DNA from: an uncultured Victivallales bacterium
GTDB lineage: Bacteria > Verrucomicrobiota > Lentisphaeria > Oligosphaerales > JAFGRS01
DNA length: 33,309 bases
Direction of reading: 5' to 3'
Assembly: GCA_903837355.1 (NCBI GenBank)
Contig: CAILUI010000196.1
Coordinates: 1-33,309 of the forward strand
Below, one piece after another: positions 1-8,419 of the stretch. The position numbers were made by a program, and so were the translations under genes. The notes beneath the pieces were generated by a model. It ran no database searches. It was not told the origin of the DNA and saw only the letters and a program-made list of their open reading frames with translations. How positions within the stretch are numbered: the first letter of the stretch is position 1; every line of letters starts with the position of its first letter.

Positions 1-242
1 CGGCGCAACGCCGTGCCCCCCTATGCTCCATAGCGCGACCGCAAGGGGGCCTCGGGGGTGCCCAATGGCGATCGCAGACCCAGCCGTCGGCGCCCTCGCC
101 GGTTTCTTAGAACCGCCCTGGCGAACCCCCGGCCGGGCTGGCCAGTGCTTCCGCCGCGGACTAAGGTAACGCCCGAATTGGGCGCCGCAGCGCGGCTCGC
201 CTCTTGCAGCCCACGAGAACAGCCTTGGAGGAGATGACGTCG
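1..242. other. Upstream non-coding stretch, nothing recognised
   Basis: GC-rich sequence ahead of the first gene. I see no convincing coding frame, tRNA or terminator. The only functional signal is the purine-rich GGAGGAG at 227-233, which serves as the ribosome binding site of the gene starting at 243. The end of a neighbouring gene could lie just outside the window. Confidence 0.5.
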
Positions 243-1418
243 ATGGCCCCGTCAGCACACGACAAAGATATTCTGCGCGACCTCGGCGGCCGCATCGCGG
301 TGATCGCGGCGCTGCCCATTCAGGCCGAACGGCGGCGGCTGGTGCAGCGCCTGGAGAACCTGGAACAGGCCAAGCCGCTGATCAGCATCTACCAGGAGCC
401 CTGGAACGAACTGAACGTCAATGGCGAGTTGGACCTGCATTGCGGTGACGAGTTCTGCCGCGGCATCGAGTTGGGCCTGCGCCGTACGCTCTATACTTGG
501 AACCACTACCAGGGCGACATGATCGTCGGCGGCGAGATGATCCAGCCCCTCTGCATTCGGGACACCGGCTTCGGTATCCAGGAGGACGTCGATATCGAGC
601 GTACCGACCCCAGCAGCGACGTCGTCTCCCGGCACTTCAACATCCAGATCAGCAGCGAGAGCGACCTCGAGAAGATCCGTTTCCCCGAGGTCTCCCACGA
701 TGCGGCGCAGACGGAGCGCGACTTCCAGAAACGCTGCGAGATCTTCGACGGTGTGCTGCCGGTGCGACGCAGCGGCAGCGGCGGTTTCTGGTTTGCGCCC
801 TGGGACGAGATTGTGCGCTGGACCGGGGTTCAGGAGGTCCTCCTGGACATGATCCTGCGTCCCGACTACGTGCATGCGATCGTCGACCGGCTGGTCTCGG
901 CCTGGCTGCACCGGCTGGATCAGTACGAGGCTCTGGGCCTGCTGACGCGTCCCGCCAAGGAACTCTGGGCTGTGGGCGCGGCGCAGATCTTCTCCGAGGT
1001 CTCGCCGCAGATGCACGAGGCGTTCGCCCTGCAGCATGAGGCGCGCTGGTTCTCGCGCTTCGGCTGGGTCTCCTACGGCTGCTGCGAGCCGCTGCACCAC
1101 AAGGTCGACATCATCCGCCGCAACCTCCCCAACCTGCGTCGCATCTCGATGAGCCCGTGGGTGGACTTCGACAAGGCGGTGCAGAACGTCGGTCGGGATC
1201 TGATCTTCGCCTGGAAGCCGAATCCGGCGCTGGTGGCGGGCCCGACCTGGCAGCCGGAGCGGGTGCGTACCTATCTGCGCGACCACCTGCGCCAGGCCAT
1301 GGCGGCGGGCTGCGTGGTCGAGGTCCACATGAAGGATATCAGCACCGTCAACCACGAGCCGCAGCGGCTGTGGGAATGGGCCCAGATCGCCTCCGAGGTG
1401 AGTGCCGAGTTCGCCTGA
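243..1418 (+). CDS. UroD-fold protein, corrinoid methyltransferase-like (TMCP2-like)
   Basis: The 391-residue protein resembles the uroporphyrinogen decarboxylase superfamily branch that includes cobalamin/corrinoid-dependent methyltransferases and proteins often labelled trimethylamine corrinoid protein 2. Family-like features are the RTDPSSDV stretch in the first half, the GYGCCEPLHH-type segment (here SYGCCEPLHH) that could place Cys/His near a metal or cofactor, and the SMSPWVDFDKA and FAWKPNPA stretches near the C-terminus. It has no signal peptide, so it is cytoplasmic. ATG and TTG codons also occur in frame at 234 and 204, but GGAGGAG at 227-233 lies 9 bases before the ATG at 243 and touches the one at 234, so 243 is preferred. 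The next gene is convergent, 37 bases away. The substrate cannot be read from the sequence; true heme-pathway UroD is unlikely given the divergent core. Confidence 0.75.
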   Translation: MAPSAHDKDILRDLGGRIAVIAALPIQAERRRLVQRLENLEQAKPLISIYQEPWNELNVNGELDLHCGDEFCRGIELGLRRTLYTWNHYQGDMIVGGEMIQPLCIRDTGFGIQEDVDIERTDPSSDVVSRHFNIQISSESDLEKIRFPEVSHDAAQTERDFQKRCEIFDGVLPVRRSGSGGFWFAPWDEIVRWTGVQEVLLDMILRPDYVHAIVDRLVSAWLHRLDQYEALGLLTRPAKELWAVGAAQIFSEVSPQMHEAFALQHEARWFSRFGWVSYGCCEPLHHKVDIIRRNLPNLRRISMSPWVDFDKAVQNVGRDLIFAWKPNPALVAGPTWQPERVRTYLRDHLRQAMAAGCVVEVHMKDISTVNHEPQRLWEWAQIASEVSAEFA

Positions 1419-1455
1419 AGCGCGCCCGCGGCGCATGCCCGCTGGCGCGGCGGAG

Positions 1456-3135
1456 TCACACTGCGCCGGTGCCGGCGATCTCGTAGACCGTGACCGTCAG
1501 CGTGAGTTTGCGGGCCTCGGCGGAGGAGCAGGTGATTTGCAGTGGCGCGTCGGTCCGGATCCCGCCCGCGTGGATTTCGCCGACGGCCCAGGAGAGGCCG
1601 CTCCAGATCACCTTGTCGTAGTTGATCGTCACCGCTAGCGGTTTCTCCGCCTGCCTGGCGGTGATGCGCAGGAGCTGCCCGAAGGAGCTTTGGGTCGGCG
1701 TGCCGCTGCTGCGCACGGCGACGCCGTTCTCGCTCTGGGTCAGGACGATCCGCAGGTCGCCGCCGAACGGCGGCAGCAGCGTGGCGGAGACGGTGTTGTG
1801 GGCGGTCTCGGCAAAGGTTGCCGGCCGCGCCGCGATGCGCTGGGGGATCCGGACATCCTCCTCCACGCCCAGATCGTAGCGCGGGTCCGCGTAGGCTCCG
1901 AACCCCACGACGGCAAGCTGTTCCGGACCGAGCGTCACCGACCCCGCGCGCAGCGTCGGTGTGAAGCCCGCGTCCCGGAACAGCACCCGGCCCGCGCCGG
2001 TGCCGCCGGGGCCGGCCCCGGCGAGCGGCAGGGCGAAGTCGGTCATCTGTTGGGCCGGGTTGACCACGGTGAAGAGCGCCCCGAGTTCGTTCACGGCCGC
2101 GTAGCCGTAGGGCTCGCTCTGGCCCGGAGTGCCGCCGAAGGTGCAGATCCGGCCGTAGGCCTGAAACCGGAGAAACAGCGCCTGCACCTTGGCGAACCAG
2201 GCGGCCTGGGCGGCGTCCAGCAGCTCAAGGTTGCCGTAGAAAGTGTTCATCCAACCCCCGCGGGCGAGCGACAGGACCAGCATCCCGCGCCACGCCGCGG
2301 TACGGCGGTAGTAGCAGGTCCCCGTCGTGCCGATCATAAACGCCGTGTTGTCGATCCGCTCCAGGGCGATGCCGTTGCGCTCGTAGTCCCGTACCATGTG
2401 GTCCGAGTAGACATCCTTCGAGCGCCAGAAGCTCATGGCCGGAACATCGGCCGGTCGTGGGTCGCCGCAGTAGAGCGAATCGAACACGCCGAGCCAGCGT
2501 TCATCGACGGTCTTGCGGAACGGCAGCGAGGTGTTGCTCTGCTGGCCGCCAAAGCCGTTGTACGCCAGCAGCCGTACCTCGGGATTCTGCTCCCGAAAAC
2601 GCGCCAGCGCCGCCCGGAAGGCGCCGGCATTAAGCTCCCGAATCTCGTCCGGCCGCAAGCTCCGCTCGGCTTCTGGCGTGGCCGCGTCGAAGGCCGCGAA
2701 GTCGAACTTGTACATGCGGACACCGCGGTCGTACCACTGCTGCATGACCTCGATGAGGTCCGCCAGGAAGCCGCCCTGGAACAGGCACATCGCCCGGCGC
2801 TCGCGGTTCAGGGACGATTCCCAGGCCGGCGCCGGCTGCAGTTTGCTGAGCGCGTTCGTGGCTAGCCAGAGCCCCGGTTTGACGCCGTTGGCCAGGCAGG
2901 TATCGAGCCAGCGTTCCGGTCCGTGCGGCCAGTGCGGCTGGCGCCAGGCGCGGTAGCCGCCGTCCGGCGCGTACCAGAAGGCGTCCATCAGGTAGTAGTC
3001 GAGGCGGACACCGTGTTGGCGCAGCCGCAGGAGCTCCTGCAACTGCCGCATAGCCAGCGTTTCGGTGAGTTCAACGTTATCCGAAAGCTCGTCGTAGGCC
3101 GCCCAGTTGATATACACAAACTCTGGCTGTTTCAT
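1456..3135 (-). CDS. GH36-like TIM-barrel glycoside hydrolase
   Basis: The 559-residue protein has no signal peptide. The N-terminal two thirds look like a clan GH-D alpha-galactosidase barrel: LDYYLMDAFWY on an early strand, GLWLATNAL, then MYKFDFAAFD, whose first Asp is in the position of the family nucleophile, AYNGFGG, and WRSKDVYSD, which may hold the acid/base Asp. The last 150 residues are a beta-rich domain. Two starts are possible; AGGAG (plus-strand CTCCT at 3144-3148) is 8 bases before the ATG at 3135, so the GTG at 3144 was rejected. The gene lies 58 bases downstream of the exported clan-A hydrolase on the same strand and is probably co-transcribed. The predicted role is intracellular trimming of alpha-linked galactosides or related glycans; exact specificity is not visible. 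Confidence 0.72.
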   Translation of the reverse strand: MKQPEFVYINWAAYDELSDNVELTETLAMRQLQELLRLRQHGVRLDYYLMDAFWYAPDGGYRAWRQPHWPHGPERWLDTCLANGVKPGLWLATNALSKLQPAPAWESSLNRERRAMCLFQGGFLADLIEVMQQWYDRGVRMYKFDFAAFDAATPEAERSLRPDEIRELNAGAFRAALARFREQNPEVRLLAYNGFGGQQSNTSLPFRKTVDERWLGVFDSLYCGDPRPADVPAMSFWRSKDVYSDHMVRDYERNGIALERIDNTAFMIGTTGTCYYRRTAAWRGMLVLSLARGGWMNTFYGNLELLDAAQAAWFAKVQALFLRFQAYGRICTFGGTPGQSEPYGYAAVNELGALFTVVNPAQQMTDFALPLAGAGPGGTGAGRVLFRDAGFTPTLRAGSVTLGPEQLAVVGFGAYADPRYDLGVEEDVRIPQRIAARPATFAETAHNTVSATLLPPFGGDLRIVLTQSENGVAVRSSGTPTQSSFGQLLRITARQAEKPLAVTINYDKVIWSGLSWAVGEIHAGGIRTDAPLQITCSSAEARKLTLTVTVYEIAGTGAV

Positions 3136-3193
3136 CGACTCCACTCCTGCAGACGGCGGCGTGGTTCGGCGCTGGCCTCGACGGGCCTGGAGT

Positions 3194-5536
3194 TCAACGG
3201 AAGAGGGCCGGCAGGGCCAGGTAGAGCGTACCCGCGGTGGCCTTCTGCCCGGCGCTGTCGAGCAGCACCAGGCTATCCCAGCGGATCGGGTACTGGACGA
3301 CGCCGTCGCTCTTGAGCCCCCACTGGCCGGACTCGCGGCCGTCCACGGGCATGGTGATGTAGCGCCAGCCGGTCCACGTCAGCCGGGGGCCGCCGGGCTG
3401 GAAGGTCTCGCCCTCGGCATCGACGAAACGCAGGCGCAGGTAGTTCCCCTGACCGTCTCCGTAGACCCAGAGGCCGAGGTGGCGCGGCGTGCCGGCAATG
3501 GCCTGTCGGGCTTCCTGCAAGGGGGTGACGCGCACGAACTTCCAGCCGTCCTCAAAGCGATAGGTCAGCCGCAGCACGCGGCCGCCGCTGCCTGGGCAGG
3601 GCTCCGGGGGGTCGACCAGGGCGAGTTCCTGGGTCGATGCCACCTTGGCGTCGCCGTCCGCCACCACCTGGAAGGCGTTGCCCAACTCGGCAGTCGGAAG
3701 CCGCGCGAAGTCCGCCACGGGGTCGCAGACGGCCTTGGGGAGGGCCACCAGGAGGCGGCCCGTGCTATCCTCGGCCCGGACCCCGGCTCCCCAGGCACCC
3801 ACGGCGTCAGCGCTCAGGGGGAAACGGACGGTGGTTTCCGTCTGACCAGGCGTCAGCGCGAAGGCCGCGCTGGTGCCGGCGAGGGCCAAGCCCGAGACCT
3901 CAGTGAGGTGGATCTGCCCCGCGCTGGCGTCGCCGGCCGGGTTCTCCAGACGTACGCAGAGCTCCTTGGCGCCGGCGGGCAACACGGTCAGAATCAGCGG
4001 ATTGGAGACGACGGCGAGGCTTGTCTGTGCCCACTGGCCCAGGCCGGCGACGGCGCACTCGAAGCGCAGCGGAATCGGGTCGGCGGAGCGCCCGAGGTCG
4101 AGGGCCTGCGTCAGCGGCAGCGAGCGGCCGGGCTCCAGGTCGATCGGCGTTCCGCCCGCCGGGGTCACCCGCAACGAGCGCTCGAGGACGTTGGTCAGGG
4201 TGACGGCGGCCTGGGTCTGAGTCGGGCCGACGGCCATGGTCTCGAGCGGCGCCCGCGTGCTGGCCGCGGCCAGGCGCAGGAGGTCGTTGGGGGCTTCCGG
4301 GGAGAGGTAGACGGGGGCGTCGCTGAGGGTCAGTTGCAGGCCGTCAGGGCCGGCGTCAAGGGCGGGCAGGATCTCGCCGGTATGGGCGCGGACGCGGAAG
4401 CGTCCCGGACTGGCCGGGATCGTGACCGCGCGCGGCGTGGTGGCCACCGTCCAGGCGGCGACCCGGACGTCGGCGTCGCGGGCGAACAGCAGGACGTGGT
4501 CCTGCTGCGGATCGCCGACCGCCAGGCGCAGGCAGTAGCGGTAGCCGCCGAGTTCGGTGGTGAGGGTGCGAGCGGCGAGGTAGGCGGGTTTCGGTTCATA
4601 GACCGGATCGAGGCCCTGACGGTAGGGCTCCAGCACGGTGCCGAAGTGGTGTTCGGGCTCCTTGGGGTCGGGGCCGTCATCATGCCAGTCGTACCAGATC
4701 GAGATGAGCACGTCATTGGCGAGGTTGGTGAGCCACTGCCGCGGCAGCATCCGGCCCTGCTTTGCGGGTTCAAACGACGCCCACGCCGCCGAGTATCCCC
4801 ATTCGCCCGAGAGCACGGGGATGGTCTTGCCGGCCGGCGCGTATCTGGCGATCAGCAGCCGGAGTTGGCGGTACTCCGCGGCGGCGGTCTCGGGGCCGGT
4901 CTGGCGATACGGGTGTACAGAGACGGCGCACCAGTATTCAAGCAAGCCCGCCTTGAAGCAGGTCTCCAGGAACGGCAGGTCGATCCCGGAGGTCGCCGGC
5001 CCGATGTACGCCGCGGTGGGCTCGGCGGCACGCAACGCCTGACCGACCGCCAGGGCCAGCTTCACATAGTCGTCTGGGTTCGGGGTCGGTTTCCAGAAGC
5101 CGATATTCGGTTCGTTGTACATCTCCCACAGGATGCCCTGACCGCGGAAGTGCCGGACCGCAGCCACCGCCCAGTTCGCGAAGGCGCGGCGGCCCTCGTC
5201 GGAGCAGGGCGAGAGGCCGCCGTCGTAGTGCGGGTTGTTGTAGTCGAGGATGAACAGCGCGCGTATCCCGTGGGGCGCGAGAGCCGCCAGCAGCCGGTCA
5301 TACGCAGAGAAGTCGTAGACGCCCTGCTCGCGCTCGGTGGCGCCCCAGGCGAAGTCCATCCGCACCCAGCGGAAGCCGGCCTGGGCTAGCATCGCCATCT
5401 CGCCTGGGCGGGGGTCGGTGAAGTGGATATTGACGCCCGCCCCGTCGGGCACGGCGAGCGTTGGTAGCCCCGGCTCGGCCCCGCTCAGGTGCCCCGCCGC
5501 CAGTACCATCGCCAAGCCCAGCCAGGTTTTGCTCAT
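3194..5536 (-). CDS. Exported clan GH-A glycoside hydrolase (GH39/GH5-like) with C-terminal beta domains
   Basis: The 780-residue protein begins with a Sec signal peptide (MSKTWLGLAMVLAAG, likely cleavage after about residue 20). Residues about 30-370 form a TIM barrel with both retaining glutamates visible: E142 in MYNEPN (acid/base) and E245 in LSGEWGY (nucleophile), plus a HPY strand at 208-210 and WYDWHDDG afterwards. The barrel is followed by a beta domain and about 350 residues of beta-rich accessory modules, the last resembling a carbohydrate-binding jelly roll (LRLRFVDAEGE, LGLWVYG). GAGGGG just upstream (plus strand 5541-5546) supports the ATG at 5536; an in-frame ATG at 5548 is less well placed. 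It follows batE by 73 bases and precedes the GH36-like gene, so it may head its own two-gene unit or be reached by read-through. It probably cleaves beta-linked polysaccharide outside the cytoplasm; the family number is uncertain. Confidence 0.78.
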   Translation of the reverse strand: MSKTWLGLAMVLAAGHLSGAEPGLPTLAVPDGAGVNIHFTDPRPGEMAMLAQAGFRWVRMDFAWGATEREQGVYDFSAYDRLLAALAPHGIRALFILDYNNPHYDGGLSPCSDEGRRAFANWAVAAVRHFRGQGILWEMYNEPNIGFWKPTPNPDDYVKLALAVGQALRAAEPTAAYIGPATSGIDLPFLETCFKAGLLEYWCAVSVHPYRQTGPETAAAEYRQLRLLIARYAPAGKTIPVLSGEWGYSAAWASFEPAKQGRMLPRQWLTNLANDVLISIWYDWHDDGPDPKEPEHHFGTVLEPYRQGLDPVYEPKPAYLAARTLTTELGGYRYCLRLAVGDPQQDHVLLFARDADVRVAAWTVATTPRAVTIPASPGRFRVRAHTGEILPALDAGPDGLQLTLSDAPVYLSPEAPNDLLRLAAASTRAPLETMAVGPTQTQAAVTLTNVLERSLRVTPAGGTPIDLEPGRSLPLTQALDLGRSADPIPLRFECAVAGLGQWAQTSLAVVSNPLILTVLPAGAKELCVRLENPAGDASAGQIHLTEVSGLALAGTSAAFALTPGQTETTVRFPLSADAVGAWGAGVRAEDSTGRLLVALPKAVCDPVADFARLPTAELGNAFQVVADGDAKVASTQELALVDPPEPCPGSGGRVLRLTYRFEDGWKFVRVTPLQEARQAIAGTPRHLGLWVYGDGQGNYLRLRFVDAEGETFQPGGPRLTWTGWRYITMPVDGRESGQWGLKSDGVVQYPIRWDSLVLLDSAGQKATAGTLYLALPALFR

Positions 5537-5609
5537 TGCGCCCCTCATCGACCACGGATGCGGACTGACACTATGCCTATCGCCCGTGGCCTCGCCGCCA
5601 CCGGGTCGC

Positions 5610-6482
5610 TTAGCGGACACGCTCGGTATCCTTGGACGGCAACCAGCAGGTGCGCCCATCGTCGAGGGCCACCTCGAGCCACTCGCCGCGGTCCTCGAGC
5701 AGGCGGAACTCGGTGCCGGCATGCAGCGGCTCGGTAAAGGCCGGCTCGAAGCTCATGCCGTCGCCCTTGCGCGCGGTGGCGGTGGTGGCGACGACGACCC
5801 CCGGGCGGACGGTCCGCAGATGCCGCCACTCGACCCCCAGCGATCCCAGCAGCAGCAGGCTGACGACGGCGCAGATGCCGGCCAGCCAACTCAGCGCGGC
5901 CGAGCGCCACAGCAGGCGCACCGTCAGCAGCAGCCACAGCGCCGCGAAGGCCGCGGCGAAGGCCGCAGCCCGGGTGCGCTGCCCGAGGTCGTAGTGGAAG
6001 AAGAGCAGAGTCTGCAGGACGCGGGTGCGCTCCGGGACGTCGATGCGATCCAGGCGCTTGCGGCGGGCATAGTCGAGGTTCTGCCGGAGGTTCGGGTCGT
6101 TGGCTATGTACTGCTCGGCGCGCCGGTAGTTGACGATGGCCCGGCCCAGGTCGTCCATGCGGAAGTAGCAGTTGCCGATATTGTAGTAGAGCCGGCCATT
6201 GCGGATGCCGCCCTCGCCGGCAATGCGCTCAAAGCGCAGGGCCGCCTTGGCAAAGACCTCACGCGCGGCCTCGGGCTGCGTCTCGGCCAGAGCATTGGCT
6301 TCGCGAAAGAAGCGTTTGCCTTCGCTGTAGAGGTCGTTGACCTCGGCGTCGGAGAGTGCGACCGCCTGGACGGCCCCCGCCAGGGCCAGGGCCAGGCCGA
6401 CCAGGACACGCCACAGCACTGGCCGGCCGCCGCCGCGGCCAGCACGGGATTCGAACCTGGAATGGTGTTTGGCGTCACTCAC
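5610..6482 (-). CDS. batE: BatE: TPR and SH3-like membrane protein
   Basis: The 290-residue protein is the last gene of the Bat operon. It has a long N-region, a hydrophobic signal/anchor (about residues 22-43), TPR-type helices (about 45-155, with YYNIGNCYFRMDDLGRAI as a clear repeat), two transmembrane helices (about 180 and 205) and a C-terminal bacterial SH3-like domain (about 228-288, containing GEWLEV and CWLP). This order matches BatE of the Bacteroides aerotolerance operon. It starts with GTG, and the GTGA overlaps the batD stop by 4 bases, implying translational coupling. The role is periplasm-facing scaffolding of the Bat complex; the biochemical function of the family remains poorly defined. 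Confidence 0.85.
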   Translation of the reverse strand: MSDAKHHSRFESRAGRGGGRPVLWRVLVGLALALAGAVQAVALSDAEVNDLYSEGKRFFREANALAETQPEAAREVFAKAALRFERIAGEGGIRNGRLYYNIGNCYFRMDDLGRAIVNYRRAEQYIANDPNLRQNLDYARRKRLDRIDVPERTRVLQTLLFFHYDLGQRTRAAAFAAAFAALWLLLTVRLLWRSAALSWLAGICAVVSLLLLGSLGVEWRHLRTVRPGVVVATTATARKGDGMSFEPAFTEPLHAGTEFRLLEDRGEWLEVALDDGRTCWLPSKDTERVR

Positions 6483-8419
6483 GGCGATTTCAGCTTCTTC
6501 TCCAGCGCGTCCAGGATGCGTTGCGCCGCCGTGGCGAGATCGGCGCCGCTCTGTCCGGCGGCAGTCCCACCCCCGGCATAGCGGCCGGCTTCGCAGGCCT
6601 GGAACAGATCCTTGAGGATGGCCCGATCCGCGTCGTCGACGCCCTGCTCGCGCAGCAGTGCTTCGACGTCACTGAAAAGCAGTGCCCCGGAGGTTAGGCG
6701 CAGTTTGGCGCCCAGGTATTCACGCAGGGCCTCCAGCACGTGGGCGTGCGCTTCGGGTGCCGTTCCTGCCCGCTGCAGTTGCTGGCGCGCCTGGGCCCGG
6801 GCCCGCCGGGCGCGAGCGGCGGCCGGGTCGGCGTAACGTCGGCGGATGCCGAGCGCGCCGGCCAGCGTCGCCGCGAAGAGCAGCGGCGGCAGGGCCAGCG
6901 CCGCCGCCCACGGCGGTGAGCGTACCCAGGTATCGAGACCCACATACTGGTCGTCGAGCACGCCACTGTCCTCGTAATTGGCCGCGATGCCACGGCCGGA
7001 CGCCTGCAACTGCCGTCCAGCGGTCGCGGTCGGGGCGCTGTTGCCCTGCGCATCCATGGCCGTCACCATCTTGGCGGCCTTGACGGTCAGCGGGATCGCG
7101 GCAGACTCCGCGACCCGATAGGCCTGGGCCGCGGTGTCGTAGTAGGGCAGGCGGAGTGGCGGAATGGCGGTGACGTAGGCGCTCTTGGCCCGGAGCACGC
7201 GCTTGAACACCTTGGTCCGGCCGTCGCTGACCCCGGGTTCGACCGGCGACAGGCGGAAGCTGCGGGTCACATCCTCCTGGCTGTCGAGGTCTGGCCCGTT
7301 CACCGTCTGCAGGTAATCGGGTCCGGAGAGTTCCAGAGTGAGCGTAATCGGATCCCCGACGCTGACCTCGGTAGGCTCGGCCCGCGCCCGTAACTCGTAG
7401 CGTCCGACGTGCCCGGCAAACCCCACCGGTTTGCCGGTTTCGGGCAGGGCACGTACGGTTAGGCTGGGCTCGCCCGAGACCACCGACAGGCGCCGCAAGG
7501 CGCGATCACGCTGGCCGAAAGGATCGCCGAAAAAGGGGTCCGCGAAAGCCCCCGAACGCCGCCGCGGCGCCGGTGTGTTCGAGGCGACATCGCAGACCAC
7601 GGTCGACTTGGGGAGGGTGAAGGTCCCCGCCTGTTGCGGGATGATGACCTGGCTGAATGTCACCTCCGTGGCCCCGCCGGTGGCGGTGCGGCGTGGAGTC
7701 TGCAGCGCCACCAACTGCCGGCCATCGGGGACGCGGATGCCCAGATAGCGGTCGCGCAACTGCGGATCGAGCTCCGTTTCCAGTTTGGGGAAATCGAACC
7801 CCGGCAGCTCGAACAGCGGGAGCTGGAAGTCAAAGCCCCGTACTTCGGCGGCCACGGTCCAGGTCCAGTTGACCACGACCGGTTCGCCGACACACACCGT
7901 GTCGCGCGCGAGTTCCATGCGCAGGGAGACCTCGCCGCCCGGCGGCGCCGTTTCCGGCTCGCGCACGCGCACCGGGACCGCCTGGGTGAGAGCTTGTTTG
8001 CCCCCGGCCTGAACGGCCACCGCCGGGATCACCAACTGGCCAGCCCGCTTCGGGGTCAGTTGGTAGGTCAAGACCGTCGCGCGGGTCACGACCTTGCTCA
8101 TGCGGCCGTTGACGACGGAGATCTGGGTGCTGTTGTTGGCCCGCGCTCCGCCGTACTGGACGGTGAAGTCCGGGGCGGCCGCGGCCAGGTCCGGGGGCTG
8201 TGGTTCGGCTCCGCCCGAGACCGTGATCTGGAATGTGACCACCTGGCCGACGAAGAGGTCCTGCGACTCGATTGCCACCTGCGCCTGCAGCAGTTCCTCG
8301 GCCGCGGCCAAGCGCGCTGACAGCAGGCTGGCCAGCAGCACCCAGGCCGCCCAGGTTGCGCCCCGTGCCCGCGCGCTTCTCCAGAGGCTATGGAATCCGC
8401 CGCTCAAGGCCGTTACCAA
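6479..8419 (-). CDS. batD: BatD-like oxygen-tolerance protein
   Basis: A protein of about 646 residues with a signal peptide (AWVLLASLLSARLAAAEE), then repeated beta-sandwich domains typical of BatD (VGQVVTFQITVSGG near the N-terminus; VSVGDPITLTLELSG in the middle), one transmembrane helix near residues 515-540 followed by Arg-rich sequence, and a cytoplasmic helical tail (EALREYLGAKLRL). Most of the protein should sit outside the membrane. The start is uncertain: TTG at 8419 overlaps the batC stop, while TTG at 8407 is 12 bases after an AAGGA; neither is ideal and no ATG is available before the signal peptide. It overlaps batE by 4 bases. Identification rests on domain layout and operon position. 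Confidence 0.85.
   Translation of the reverse strand: MVTALSGGFHSLWRSARARGATWAAWVLLASLLSARLAAAEELLQAQVAIESQDLFVGQVVTFQITVSGGAEPQPPDLAAAAPDFTVQYGGARANNSTQISVVNGRMSKVVTRATVLTYQLTPKRAGQLVIPAVAVQAGGKQALTQAVPVRVREPETAPPGGEVSLRMELARDTVCVGEPVVVNWTWTVAAEVRGFDFQLPLFELPGFDFPKLETELDPQLRDRYLGIRVPDGRQLVALQTPRRTATGGATEVTFSQVIIPQQAGTFTLPKSTVVCDVASNTPAPRRRSGAFADPFFGDPFGQRDRALRRLSVVSGEPSLTVRALPETGKPVGFAGHVGRYELRARAEPTEVSVGDPITLTLELSGPDYLQTVNGPDLDSQEDVTRSFRLSPVEPGVSDGRTKVFKRVLRAKSAYVTAIPPLRLPYYDTAAQAYRVAESAAIPLTVKAAKMVTAMDAQGNSAPTATAGRQLQASGRGIAANYEDSGVLDDQYVGLDTWVRSPPWAAALALPPLLFAATLAGALGIRRRYADPAAARARRARAQARQQLQRAGTAPEAHAHVLEALREYLGAKLRLTSGALLFSDVEALLREQGVDDADRAILKDLFQACEAGRYAGGGTAAGQSGADLATAAQRILDALEKKLKSP

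Noticed and set aside
1402..1638. Small plus-strand frame after the first gene
   Set aside because: It overlaps the 3' end of the GH36-like gene on the other strand and has no ribosome binding site or recognisable sequence.
3107..5389. Long open frame on the plus strand opposite the clan GH-A hydrolase
   Set aside because: It is Arg/Gly/Ala-rich with no recognisable motif, while the minus-strand frame has a signal peptide and both catalytic Glu residues. Such antisense frames are common in GC-rich DNA.
6441..6460. Sequence resembling a tRNA T loop (GGTTCGAATCC on the minus strand)
   Set aside because: The flanking bases do not form a 5-bp stem and no D or anticodon arm is nearby; it lies in the coding start of batE.
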